34,097 bases of DNA from Clostridiales bacterium (GCA_012839085.1 DUNZ01000149.1:1-34097), one strand, 5' to 3'; positions 6,545 through 15,370 are shown, counted from the stretch's first letter. The notes: generated by a model not told the origin, from the letters alone. A program made the numbers and translations.

Positions 6545-9500
6545 GTGTTTAATAAATTTATTGGTAAGATTAGTAAATTCACAGAAAAAGCTAAAAAAGA
6601 AGAAAATAAAATAGTAAGGGAAAACCTAAAATACAGCCAAAGTATTACATATACTGGTAGCTGGACCCATGATCTTATAAAGGATAGGATTTTTTTGTCC
6701 GAAGAGGTATACCGAGTATTAGGCACCTCCCCTCTAGAATTCGATGGTAAATTAGAGAACTTTCACAAATTTATACATCCGGATGATTTAGATGAAGTAA
6801 AAGAAGCAACCATAGCTGCACTAACTGGGAAGGAATATGATATTGAATATCGAATTCTTAGTCCCGATGGAAAAGTCAAGTTTGTACATGAAAAGACCAA
6901 AGCAATCCTAGATAAGGATCTGAAACCAATCAAAATGGTTGGTGTGATAAGAGATATTACCAAAGAAAAACTTCTTAAAAATTGTCTAATGGAATTGAGT
7001 TATAATCTCAATGAAGCACAAAGAGTCTCTGGTGTGGGTAGCTGGAAATATGATTTAATAAAAGATGAGTTTTTTGGATCCGATGAACTCTATCGTATCT
7101 TAGGTGTTGATATTAAGGATTATTCCAATGATTTTGAAAGTATGTTAAAGTTAATTCACCCGAATGATCGGATAAAGATAAGTGAAGCCTTGGATTTGTA
7201 TTATAAGGGAAAATGTGTAGAAAATATTTTTCGTATCATGCAACCGGATGGCTTGGTAAAGTATGTACAAGAAAAAGGCGAACCGGTATTCGATGAAAAA
7301 GGAAAAGTAATTGCAATTCAAGGGACACTACAGGACATTACAAAGATAAAGCTTCTAGAGTTGAAATTAGAGAAAAACAATAAATTGCTGAATCGAACAG
7401 AAGCTTTGACTCAAATGGGTAGTTGGGAATGGGATTTGCTTCAAGATATTTATTATTGTTCCGATGAAGTATATCGAATATTGGGAATAAAGAAGCAAGA
7501 AGAAATAAATATATTAAAGGTATTTATAAAATGTGCCGATTCTAAGGATGTCAAAATCATTGAAGATTATATAAACAATCCCAGTAGAACACCCTTTGAC
7601 ATAGAACTTTTTATTACTCGACCGGATGGAATAGAAAGATGTGTGTCTTTAAGGATGGAATTTGTATTTAAGGAAGAAAATCAGCCCCTTTATCTTTATG
7701 GCATGATGCAAGACATTACCGAAAAGAAAGAATTACAAAAGGAAATTGAAAAACAACAGCAGGAAATTCAAAAACAACAAAAGAAATTTCAAATTCTCAT
7801 AGAAAAATCCAAAGATGTATTTGAAATTATTTCTCTCGATGGGACCATTACTTATATCAGTGAATCCTGTGAAAAAGTAATTGGTATGGTTCCGGAAGAG
7901 AGAATAGGGAAAAATGTTTATGATTTTTATACCCAGGAATACCAATTAAAGATAAAGCATCTTATTAATCAAATAATACAATTTCCAGACAAACCAGCTC
8001 AAGATATCCTTGTAATAAAAACGCCATCAGGCAAAGAGGTTCATTTAGAAGTTAATATGCAAAATTTTTTAGATGAACCAATTATTAAGGGAATAGTGAT
8101 CAATTTTAGAGATGTCACGAAACGTATTAAGATGGAGCGAAAATTGCATTGTATTAATAATAGGGATGAAATTACAGGTTTACCTAACAGAATTCATTTT
8201 AATAAACATTTGTCCAATCTTTGGAAGGAAAAAGTTAAGAAACAAGAAAAATTTGCTTTAATGATATTGGGGTTATTTGGACTCGACGATATTATTTATA
8301 ATTTAGGTTATGAAACACATATTAGTTTGTTAAAAAGGATTGTAAAAAGATTAAGAGAATTCCTGGGCGATGGGATCTATATTAGTCGATATACGGATGG
8401 CTATTTTGCAATTATTATTGACAAGCAAATGACTTATGGCAATTATGATAAAATTGCTAAGGGAATCCTAGATTTGATGATGGAATCTTTTTTGGTAAAT
8501 AGTTATGAACTTAATGTTTCTGCTAATTTAGGTATCTGTGTTTATAGTGATCAAACCCAAAATGTAGATATACTCAAAAAGCAAGTTTTTGCTGCCTTAC
8601 TAAGAGCCATTAAAGAAGGTAGAAATATATATAAATTTTATTCCTCAGACTTTGATATTCAAAATTATAAAGAGTTTGTCATAAGAAGGGATCTTCTTAA
8701 GTCAATCGGTAATCATCAATTAAAAATCTATTATCAACCTATGGTCGACTTGAAGACCAACGATATCTTAGCCGCTGAAGTGTTAATTCGATGGGAGCAC
8801 CCGGAATGGGGGATCATCTCTCCCAAAGAGTTTATTGCCATTGCTGAAGAAACAGGTTATATTATAAAAATTGGTGACTGGCTAATCGAAGAAGTGTGTA
8901 AAACCTATCGCCAATGGATGATGGAAGATTGGCTGGAGATAAAAATATCCATAAATTATTCCAGTATACAGTTTTTCAAAAATGATTTTGTCGATAAAAT
9001 TATTAATGTCATTCAGCGCTATCACTTAAATCCTCATTTTCTTATCGTTGAAATAACGGAAAGTATTTTTTTAAGTAAAGTGGAGAAAGTTGTGAATGAC
9101 ATAAAAAAATTGCAATCATATGGTATTCAAGTTGCCTTAGATGATTTTGGGACGGGATATTCATCCTTAGCTTATTTGAATTCCTTATCCATTGATATCA
9201 TAAAAATTGATGGCAGCTTTATCAAAAATATTAATACAGATTTAACCAGTTCTATTATTGTAAAAGGAATTGTAAATATAACAAAGGAGCTGAAAATAAA
9301 AATAGTTGCCGAGTGTATTGAAAATTGGGAACAATTATCCTTGTTAAAAAGTTTAAACTGCCATACAGGCCAGGGTTATATTTATAGTAAACCCTTGCCT
9401 AGGGAGGATTTTGAACGTGTTTTGGCAAAAGGGCGTTGTAAACCAGTAGTGGTAAATCATCTTCAGATAGAACCTAGAGAAGAACGTCGGAAATTCTTTC

Positions 9501-9910
9501 GAATTGAGTTTAATCAATTATTAGAAACCTCTATGACAATTAAAGAACTCAACGGAAAAAGGTTGGATGTTGGAAATACAAAGGTACTGGTGAAAAATCT
9601 TGGACCTGGGGGTTTGTGTTTTATATCACATATTAAATTTCCTCTACAAAAATCAATTGTTTTAAAATTCAAAACAAATCTATTAAATCAAGAACTATAT
9701 GTTAGTGGGACACCAGTGTGGACAGAGGAATATGATTATGATTTATATGTATACGGTATTCAATTAATGATTGAAGAAAATGATAGAAAGGATCTAATTC
9801 GCTTTCTAAATCAGGTACAAATAAAAACGAAAAATAATCTTCTATTTGATGAAGGGAGTTTTATTACAGAACATCCTGGGAATTTTTTTAAAGGGATTAT
9901 TTATAATTGA
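6545..9910 (+). CDS. Multi-PAS c-di-GMP protein: PAS x4, degenerate GGDEF, EAL, PilZ
   Basis: A 1121-residue cytoplasmic signalling protein with no membrane span. Three PAS_3-type domains (about 30-140, 145-268, 275-393), each ending in a DIT motif, are followed by a Gln/Lys coiled coil (~393-415) and a fourth PAS (~415-527). The GGDEF domain (~537-698) begins DEITGLPNR but carries TDGYF at ~617-621 instead of GGDEF, so diguanylate cyclase activity is unlikely. The EAL domain (~716-958) keeps its metal and catalytic motifs: EVL in place of EAL (AEVLIRW), EITES, DDFGTGYSS, IKIDGSF, VAECIE and GQGY; it is probably an active c-di-GMP phosphodiesterase. A C-terminal PilZ-like domain (~978-1092) has RRKFFR plus NLGPGG (Ser of the NxSxxG motif replaced by Gly). 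GTG start with GGAGGT 5-6 nt upstream. Likely roles are motility or biofilm control. Confidence 0.93.
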   Translation: MFNKFIGKISKFTEKAKKEENKIVRENLKYSQSITYTGSWTHDLIKDRIFLSEEVYRVLGTSPLEFDGKLENFHKFIHPDDLDEVKEATIAALTGKEYDIEYRILSPDGKVKFVHEKTKAILDKDLKPIKMVGVIRDITKEKLLKNCLMELSYNLNEAQRVSGVGSWKYDLIKDEFFGSDELYRILGVDIKDYSNDFESMLKLIHPNDRIKISEALDLYYKGKCVENIFRIMQPDGLVKYVQEKGEPVFDEKGKVIAIQGTLQDITKIKLLELKLEKNNKLLNRTEALTQMGSWEWDLLQDIYYCSDEVYRILGIKKQEEINILKVFIKCADSKDVKIIEDYINNPSRTPFDIELFITRPDGIERCVSLRMEFVFKEENQPLYLYGMMQDITEKKELQKEIEKQQQEIQKQQKKFQILIEKSKDVFEIISLDGTITYISESCEKVIGMVPEERIGKNVYDFYTQEYQLKIKHLINQIIQFPDKPAQDILVIKTPSGKEVHLEVNMQNFLDEPIIKGIVINFRDVTKRIKMERKLHCINNRDEITGLPNRIHFNKHLSNLWKEKVKKQEKFALMILGLFGLDDIIYNLGYETHISLLKRIVKRLREFLGDGIYISRYTDGYFAIIIDKQMTYGNYDKIAKGILDLMMESFLVNSYELNVSANLGICVYSDQTQNVDILKKQVFAALLRAIKEGRNIYKFYSSDFDIQNYKEFVIRRDLLKSIGNHQLKIYYQPMVDLKTNDILAAEVLIRWEHPEWGIISPKEFIAIAEETGYIIKIGDWLIEEVCKTYRQWMMEDWLEIKISINYSSIQFFKNDFVDKIINVIQRYHLNPHFLIVEITESIFLSKVEKVVNDIKKLQSYGIQVALDDFGTGYSSLAYLNSLSIDIIKIDGSFIKNINTDLTSSIIVKGIVNITKELKIKIVAECIENWEQLSLLKSLNCHTGQGYIYSKPLPREDFERVLAKGRCKPVVVNHLQIEPREERRKFFRIEFNQLLETSMTIKELNGKRLDVGNTKVLVKNLGPGGLCFISHIKFPLQKSIVLKFKTNLLNQELYVSGTPVWTEEYDYDLYVYGIQLMIEENDRKDLIRFLNQVQIKTKNNLLFDEGSFITEHPGNFFKGIIYN

Positions 9911-9982
9911 TTTATTTGGGATGAAATTGGAATCCTAGATGGTATATCAGTAAGAATTCAAGGTAAGATTGGAAAATGGAAA

Positions 9983-10030
9983 GGGAACCTCGATTATTTG
10001 AATTTCATTCATTCAAAAATCAAGGTTCCC
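9983..10030. terminator. Bidirectional terminator between convergent genes
   Basis: GGGAACCTCGATTATTTGAAT pairs with ATTCAAAAATCAAGGTTCCC (one wobble pair and one bulged base; TTCATTC loop). It lies 72 bp after the PAS/EAL stop and 37 bp after the minus-strand heptad-protein stop. The minus-strand tail is T-rich (CCCTTTCCATTTTCC); the plus-strand tail is weaker. Confidence 0.65.
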
Positions 10031-10067
10031 TATGTTTCATTAGGATAGACCTGTTTCCTAAATTAGC

Positions 10068-11609
10068 TTAGCCATCATAAAGACCAAATAGTTTTAAAAG
10101 TTTTTGCCAGAAATTTAATTTTACTGGTTCTTGAACGATCACTGAAGGTGTATCTGGAATTTGTATTGCTTCTGTCTTCAGGACGAACTGAACCGAATCA
10201 ACTTGCTTGTTTTTATCTGAAACGAAGGATTTGGCTTGAAAATCAGAATCATAGATTTCAGCTAGAAGCTGCTGAATCTGTTTTTCGATTTCTTCATCCA
10301 TATGAGAGCTTTCATTTTTAAATTTCTCTGTACCATCTTTGTAAGATGCAAGCCCATCTTCAATGTTTTTAATGGCGTTGTTTAAGTTCACTGCGGCATC
10401 GTATAGATCCTTAGATGAGGAAGCTATTTCTAAGATTGAATCATGGAGTTTTTCCGTACCGTCTGCTAAACTAGCTGCACCTTTTCCCAACTCTGCTACT
10501 CCCTGGGTATATTCTTTTAAACCTTGGGTAAATTGTATAATACCATCCAATTGTAGTTTGAGCTCTTCTAGTTGGGGCACATTTGATAGGATGGAACTAT
10601 AATTATCGGGAGTGATCTGAGGCAGATTTAGACCAAAACCACTTAGCTGCATATTGATTGCATCAAAGGCTGCTTCTTGTAAAGCGAGAGCACCGTATAC
10701 CAAAGTATTATTTTCTTTCGTTAACTGGGATAGACCCTCTTCCAAGGAGGAAGCCCCCTTACTTAAATCTTTTACCCCTGTAGAAAGCTGTCCCATGCCG
10801 TCGTGATAAGCTTTCATTCCATTAACGTATTCATCCATACCATCCGATAACTGCTTAAGGCCATCCAGTAATTGTCCTGCACCACTGTCTAGTTCTTCTA
10901 CAGCCGTGATTAGTTGGGAAATCTGGCTGGAAAATTCATCGCTGTCAATATCCATTTTTAAATTTAAACGGATAGCATTAAAAGTAATGGAATCCATTTC
11001 AAAATTTTTCACATCAGCGGTTACACTTGCTTCAAAAGGATTACCTGGTAGTAGGGTAAAGTTAACTTGTTTTTTTCCACCAGCCTCTGCAATGGTGGCT
11101 TGATCCGTTTTAATATTGGAGCAAAGTTTATTATCCAGGGTCAGGGCTATTTGTAATGCGTAATTTTCATAAAAGATCGGATCAATATTAGGGTTCTGTG
11201 AAACAGAAATATTAATCTTAAGTTGACCGCTTTGTCCGGCAAGATCTAGTCCCGATACTTCCTTATCGTTTATATAATATTTGACTAGGATATTCCAAGG
11301 AAGCTCTTTCGAAATTAGGTTTCCTTGATAGTAAAAGGGAGTGGCTATTGTATCAATTGTAATTTTATCTTGACTTTGCTTTATTTCTTCCGAGCTAGTC
11401 ATGTTGCGTATTTCTGAATAATTCCCATAATCAATGATCTTACTACCAGGAAAGATATTTACTACATAGAGGTTTCTTACACTACCATCTTGACCTAGAA
11501 TACCATAAACAACCTCTTCCTTAGCTGATGGGATGGTAGTAGCTGTTACTGGGAATGAGGAAGTAATCAGTAATATGAAAACGAGAACAAGGGAAAATAA
11601 TTTTTTCAA
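10068..11609 (-). CDS. Secreted X-X-X-Leu-X-X-Gly heptad-repeat protein (YhgE/Pip-associated type)
   Basis: A 513-residue exported protein. A signal peptide is clear (KKLFSLVLVFILLITSSFPVTA, cleavage near residue 24). Residues ~25-235 form a beta-rich domain. Residues ~238-425 hold long runs of heptads with Leu and Gly at fixed positions (QLLDGLKQLSDGMDEYVNGM, QLSTGVKDLSKGASSLEEGL, then AELGKGAASLADGTEKL), interrupted by a short non-repeat insert. This is the repeat described for Firmicute YhgE/Pip proteins and actinobacterial relatives. The C-terminus (WQKLLKLFGLYDG) is short and amphipathic, with no transmembrane bundle as in full YhgE. TTG start with AAGGAG at 9 nt. It lies 46 bp behind the MMPL transporter gene in the same operon, so it is probably its extracytoplasmic partner. 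The cargo is unknown. Confidence 0.8.
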   Translation of the reverse strand: MKKLFSLVLVFILLITSSFPVTATTIPSAKEEVVYGILGQDGSVRNLYVVNIFPGSKIIDYGNYSEIRNMTSSEEIKQSQDKITIDTIATPFYYQGNLISKELPWNILVKYYINDKEVSGLDLAGQSGQLKINISVSQNPNIDPIFYENYALQIALTLDNKLCSNIKTDQATIAEAGGKKQVNFTLLPGNPFEASVTADVKNFEMDSITFNAIRLNLKMDIDSDEFSSQISQLITAVEELDSGAGQLLDGLKQLSDGMDEYVNGMKAYHDGMGQLSTGVKDLSKGASSLEEGLSQLTKENNTLVYGALALQEAAFDAINMQLSGFGLNLPQITPDNYSSILSNVPQLEELKLQLDGIIQFTQGLKEYTQGVAELGKGAASLADGTEKLHDSILEIASSSKDLYDAAVNLNNAIKNIEDGLASYKDGTEKFKNESSHMDEEIEKQIQQLLAEIYDSDFQAKSFVSDKNKQVDSVQFVLKTEAIQIPDTPSVIVQEPVKLNFWQKLLKLFGLYDG

Positions 11610-11655
11610 TCCATATCACTCCTTGTAATTATATTTATTTGGTAATGTGTCGTTT

Positions 11656-13704
11656 TTACATTTTCATACTTAGGCTAGTTTTCCGGATTACTTTGTCAAA
11701 GATTAAAAGTAATGCAGGTAACACGAAAGAAACCATGGCCAAAGAGAGGAGAGTACCTCTACCTAATAATATTCCCAGTTCTGAGATAATCGGATTGTTG
11801 GAGGTTAAGGCTAAGGCAAAACCAGCAGAAGCAAGGATAATCGCTGAGGTGAGGATTGCGATTAAGTTATTGCTGATGGTGAGCCTCATGGCATCATATT
11901 TCCTTAGGTTCTTTCTGTTTTGAAAATAGGTGTTAGTTATTAGAATGGCATAATCAACGGTTGCACCCAGTTGAACCGTACTAATAATTAAGTAACCAAT
12001 AAAGCTTAGGCTCTTTCCTGTAAAATAGGGGAAAGAAAGATTGATCCATATAGCAGTTTCAATGGTAAATATCAAAATAAATGGAATGCTTAGGGAACGA
12101 AAGGTAACTAGTAGAACAAAAAATATACCAATAATAGCTATTAGGTTTACAAGCCTTGTATCGGTGGAAACGATATTTTTCATATCATACAGGGTAGCAC
12201 TGGTTCCGGATAGGTAATAGGCATCGTAGTACTTGGCTGCAGTATCCATTACCGCCTGGACAGTGTCAAAGGCATCTGGACCTTCCTCTGTGGTATCCGT
12301 AGACAGAATTATTCGGGTATATTGGTCAGAATAGAACTGTTGGTAGGCTTCCTCAGGTACAAATTCCGCAGGTATTTCGGATCCCACGGATGTAACATAA
12401 GTTACAACATTGGTAATATGGGGAAGTTGGGATAAATCTTTGCAAAGATCCGCTTCTGTTCCTGGATTTTCCTTTGGCACAAGTAAAACTAGGGGATGAT
12501 CTCTACCAAACACCTCCTCAATCCGTGAGCTATCGCTCCCAACCCGAGATGCCGCAGTTATGCTTCCCAAACCATACATAAATTCCGCTTTGGATTGAGC
12601 CAGGAAACTGGGAATGACAACTACCAGGGCAAGTATAAGAAAGGGAACCCTTAACTTCAAAAATAGACTTCCTAATTTTTGAAAGCTAGGTATTAACTTG
12701 CCATGTCTTGTTTTATCAATAATTTTGTAGAACAACAAGGTAATTACCGGTAAGAATATCATCACTGATAGAAAGCTAAAAATAACACCTTTTAGTAGAT
12801 TTAGTCCCAAATCAGCGCCAATTCCAAATCTCATAAAAATCAATGCCATAAAGCCAATGACGGTAGTTGCTGCACTGGCAGCTACCGTTGGTAGGGCTTC
12901 TTTCATTGCTAATATCATAGCATTTTCAGGATCATTGGATGTACGATGATCATTAAAGCTATGAAGAAGGAAGATAGCATAATCTAGTGATACTGCCAAT
13001 TGTAAAACAGGACTAACGGTTCTTGTAACAAAGGATATTTCATCAAAAATAATATTAGTTCCCATATTGATTAAGATAGCAACTCCAATGGTGGATAAAA
13101 AAAACAATGGTTCCGCCCAGGAGCTGGTTGTAAGGATTAGTATTATAATTACGATGGGGAGTAATATCATCATGGCTTCCAAAACTTCAGAAACAGACAT
13201 GGATTGGGTTTCTGCAGAGTTGATTGCTTCTCCAGCAGCATTGTTCTCACCAATCAATTCATAAATTTCTTTTACAACTTCCAATTCTTTACCACTTTCC
13301 ACGGTTATGGAAATGAGAGCCTTATTATTTTTATAATAATTTTCAATTACCCTAGCATCTAGAAATTCCAGGGGGATTGTAGTTAAGGTATCTAAGCCTA
13401 TTATGTCATCCAGCCAGCTAAGAGAGGTGATGCCTTTAATGCTTGCAATCCTTTCCTTATATTCCAAAGCTTCCTGTATCGATACATCGGTCAACATGAT
13501 TTTAGCGTTAGGAATATCTCCACTAAATTCCTCTTCCATAATTTTAACCCCAATGGTAGATGAAGCATCTTTCGGAAGGTAGTCGACCATATTATAATTC
13601 ACCGGTACGAAAGTTGATAGGAAAGCACTTATGATAGCTGCAAGTAAAAAGATAATTAGAACCATCTTTTTATGTATAATAATTGTACGGAAAAATTTAT
13701 CCAA
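11656..13704 (-). CDS. MMPL/RND-family transporter
   Basis: A 682-residue polytopic membrane protein with the duplicated RND plan: TM1 (~13-33), an outer loop, TM2-6, a central TM7 (~350-370), a second outer loop and TM8-12. Each half has the family's intramembrane Asp motif: AVSLDYAIFLL in TM4 and GATVDYAILI in TM10, the expected proton-relay positions. The outer loops are small compared with AcrB-type pumps and match MmpL/YdfJ-like exporters of lipids, siderophores or drugs, which use the proton-motive force. TTG start with GGAGGGG; the first codons encode MDKFFRTIIIHKK. It is the first gene of a two-gene operon with the heptad-repeat secreted protein and is divergent from a TetR regulator, suggesting inducible export of an envelope component or toxic amphiphile. 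Confidence 0.9.
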   Translation of the reverse strand: MDKFFRTIIIHKKMVLIIFLLAAIISAFLSTFVPVNYNMVDYLPKDASSTIGVKIMEEEFSGDIPNAKIMLTDVSIQEALEYKERIASIKGITSLSWLDDIIGLDTLTTIPLEFLDARVIENYYKNNKALISITVESGKELEVVKEIYELIGENNAAGEAINSAETQSMSVSEVLEAMMILLPIVIIILILTTSSWAEPLFFLSTIGVAILINMGTNIIFDEISFVTRTVSPVLQLAVSLDYAIFLLHSFNDHRTSNDPENAMILAMKEALPTVAASAATTVIGFMALIFMRFGIGADLGLNLLKGVIFSFLSVMIFLPVITLLFYKIIDKTRHGKLIPSFQKLGSLFLKLRVPFLILALVVVIPSFLAQSKAEFMYGLGSITAASRVGSDSSRIEEVFGRDHPLVLLVPKENPGTEADLCKDLSQLPHITNVVTYVTSVGSEIPAEFVPEEAYQQFYSDQYTRIILSTDTTEEGPDAFDTVQAVMDTAAKYYDAYYLSGTSATLYDMKNIVSTDTRLVNLIAIIGIFFVLLVTFRSLSIPFILIFTIETAIWINLSFPYFTGKSLSFIGYLIISTVQLGATVDYAILITNTYFQNRKNLRKYDAMRLTISNNLIAILTSAIILASAGFALALTSNNPIISELGILLGRGTLLSLAMVSFVLPALLLIFDKVIRKTSLSMKM

Positions 13705-13800
13705 TAAAACCCCTCCTTCATATTCTAAGATCTATTCTTTAATAATTTTTCTCTTATAATGATTATTATTTATTTAATAATCCTGATTAATAATCTAGCT

Positions 13801-13880
13801 TAATAAGATGATGATCTTCTTAATAAGATGATGAGCTTCTTAATAAGATAATGATCTTCTTAATAAGAAAATGACCTTAT
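13801..13880. repeat. Four 20-bp tandem repeats in the MMPL-TetR divergent region
   Basis: Units TAATAAGATGATGATCTTCT, TAATAAGATGATGAGCTTCT, TAATAAGATAATGATCTTCT and a fourth diverged copy follow head to tail. The first and third units contain inverted halves AAGAT-N4-ATCTT (unit 3 has AAGAT-AATG-ATCTT); the others are partly decayed. The spacing is about two helical turns. The tract lies 97 bp upstream of the MMPL start, where an operator array is plausible. Confidence 0.75.
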
Positions 13881-13913
13881 TTAATAATTCCTATCATCTA
13901 TAATGATTCCTTT

Positions 13914-13998
13914 GTTTACTAAACACGAAGTTGACAAACAATCTTATTTATATTTTAATAACATCAAGATGTTATATCAACAAACAGATATTTAGTAA
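13914..13998. promoter_or_regulatory. Pair of TTTA-N-TAAA palindromes flanking the tetR promoter
   Basis: GTTTACTAAAC (13914-13924) and TTTAGTAAA (13990-13998) are the same short palindrome in opposite orientation, centred about 75 bp apart. One sits just upstream of the tetR -35 and the other in the leader. Related TTGA[CT]AAAC sequences occur beside both. These are candidate TetR operators; the assignment is by symmetry and position only. Confidence 0.4.
13931..13959 (+). promoter_or_regulatory. Promoter of the tetR gene
   Basis: TTGACA (perfect), a 17-bp spacer and TTTAAT (5 of 6). It points toward the TetR gene and is flanked by the palindromes described above. Confidence 0.7.
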
Positions 13999-14071
13999 AT
14001 GTTAGTTGATAAACTTAAATTGTTAAAACGATGGATAAACAACATTTTTATGGGATTTGGAGGTTTTTTAC

Positions 14072-14647
14072 ATGAAGCAGGCTAGGGAGGATAGGAGAGT
14101 AAAATATACCAAGATGGTATTAAAGGAAAGTTTTATCAATCTTTTAGAAAAGAAAGAGATTTCACAGATTACCATCAAAGAAATTTGTGAAGATGCTGAT
14201 ATCAACCGTTCGACCTTTTATACCCATTATACAGATCAATATGATTTGCTAAGAAAGATTGAGAATGAGCTTCTTGATAATGTTAGTGCTCATTTGGCAG
14301 AGCTGGATCATAAGAATAAGAGAATGGATGATATTGCATTGGCTGAGAAAATATTTGACTATATCAAGGAAAATGCCAAGCTGTGTAAGCTACTTCTTAG
14401 TGAGCGTGGAGATTTGAGTTTTCAGAAAAAGATTATGACCTTGGTTTATGATAAAATCATCACAGAATTGACCCATAATAGTAATCTCACCAAGGAAGAT
14501 GCGGAATATGTATACTCCTTTACGATAACAGGGTGTGTTGGAATAGTACAAAAATGGCTAGACGAAGATATGAAAAAGACCTCCCGTTATATGGCGGAGA
14601 TGGTAATTAAGTTAACCATGGGATTGATTCAAACATTTAAAAAGTAG
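14072..14647 (+). CDS. TetR/AcrR-family transcriptional repressor
   Basis: A 191-residue repressor. The N-terminal helix-turn-helix is plain (ISQITIKEICEDADINRSTFYTHY, residues ~30-52), and the C-terminal ~130 residues are all-helical as in TetR ligand-binding and dimer domains. The ORF track begins at TTG 14057, but GGAGGT lies inside that extension and is 8 nt from ATG 14072, which is the better start. It is divergent from the MMPL/heptad operon, the classic layout for a local repressor of an efflux system, and its promoter is flanked by matching palindromes. The inducer is unknown. Confidence 0.92.
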   Translation: MKQAREDRRVKYTKMVLKESFINLLEKKEISQITIKEICEDADINRSTFYTHYTDQYDLLRKIENELLDNVSAHLAELDHKNKRMDDIALAEKIFDYIKENAKLCKLLLSERGDLSFQKKIMTLVYDKIITELTHNSNLTKEDAEYVYSFTITGCVGIVQKWLDEDMKKTSRYMAEMVIKLTMGLIQTFKK

Positions 14648-14714
14648 TGTGAAATAAAACTTTAGTTTAGATAATCAAGGAAAATAGATCAAGATTATCA
14701 AGGAAACCTTCCAT

Positions 14715-15050
14715 GAAAGGCATATGAAAGATTCGGAAAGACCAATGAAAGATATCAGAAAGTCGTATGAAAGATGTCAGATAGACAAATGAAAGATACC
14801 AGATAGACAAATGAAAGTTTCAGTAAGGCATATAAAAAATATTGGAAAGAAATGTGAAAGATGTCAGAAAGACCAATAAAAGATGTCAGAAAGACCAATA
14901 AAAGATGTCAGAAAGACCAATAAAAGATATCAGAAAGACCAATAAAAGATATCAGATAGACAAATGAAAGATTCAGTAAGACCAATGAAAATATCAGAAA
15001 GGCATGTGAAAGATGTCAGGAAGACATATGAAAAAGATCAGGAAAACACA
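14715..15050. repeat. Tandem array of ~15 degenerate 21-22-bp units
   Basis: The consensus unit is AAAGATGTCAGAAAGACCAAT plus one base. About 15 units run head to tail with no spacers. The central copies (14856-14943) are nearly identical and the outer ones diverge, the pattern expected when the centre is the most recent expansion. Unit lengths of 21 and 22 exclude a conserved reading frame, and the ORF track shows no ORF here. Two further AT[AT]ATCAAGGAAA-like copies 23 bp apart lie before the array, nearer the tetR stop. Confidence 0.9.
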
Positions 15051-15088
15051 GTTAAAATAATTGAAATGATTATTTAGTAATAAAGATG

Positions 15089-15176
15089 AAAGCTTAAGGA
15101 GTCGAGTGTACCGTTATGAAACCCACACCTTTATGGGTTTACATAAGGGTATAAGGACAGCCCCTTAAGCTTTTTA
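15089..15176 (+). terminator. Long composite hairpin with U-tract
   Basis: The outer stem AAAGCTTAAGG / CCTTAAGCTTT (11 bp) encloses a second helix (TACCgTTATG / CATAAgGGTA) and an inner stem AAACCCA / TGGGTTT. It ends in TTTTT. It is a plausible terminator for tetR and the repeat array, but at 85 nt it is unusually long, so a structured small RNA or leader is an alternative. Confidence 0.6.
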
Positions 15177-15190
15177 ATAATATGCATGCT

Positions 15191-15285
15191 TAAATAATAA
15201 ACTTTCCTCAATCATAAGTATTCTTACATAATATTTCTTAAATAAAAACTTTCCTAAATCATAAGTTTTCTTAAATAATATTTCT
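15191..15285. repeat. Two ~47-bp direct repeats downstream of trpB
   Basis: Two adjacent AT-rich copies share ACTTTCCT[CA]AATCATAAGT and ATAATATTTCT with similar spacing (15191-15238 and 15239-15285). They lie between the composite hairpin and the trpB stop; no clear minus-strand terminator for trpB was found. Confidence 0.65.
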
Positions 15286-15370
15286 TTAATAAGAATCATT
15301 CTTTATTCGAGCTAAGCTAAGGCATAAATATCTGATTTTTCTTCTGGTTATAATAGAAAATATAATTGAA

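Noticed and set aside
11639-11923. 94-aa plus-strand ORF
   Set aside because: It is antisense to the MMPL C-terminus, with no supporting start signal.
14715-15050. CRISPR array
   Set aside because: Units of 21-22 bp are contiguous with no unique spacers, and no cas gene is present.
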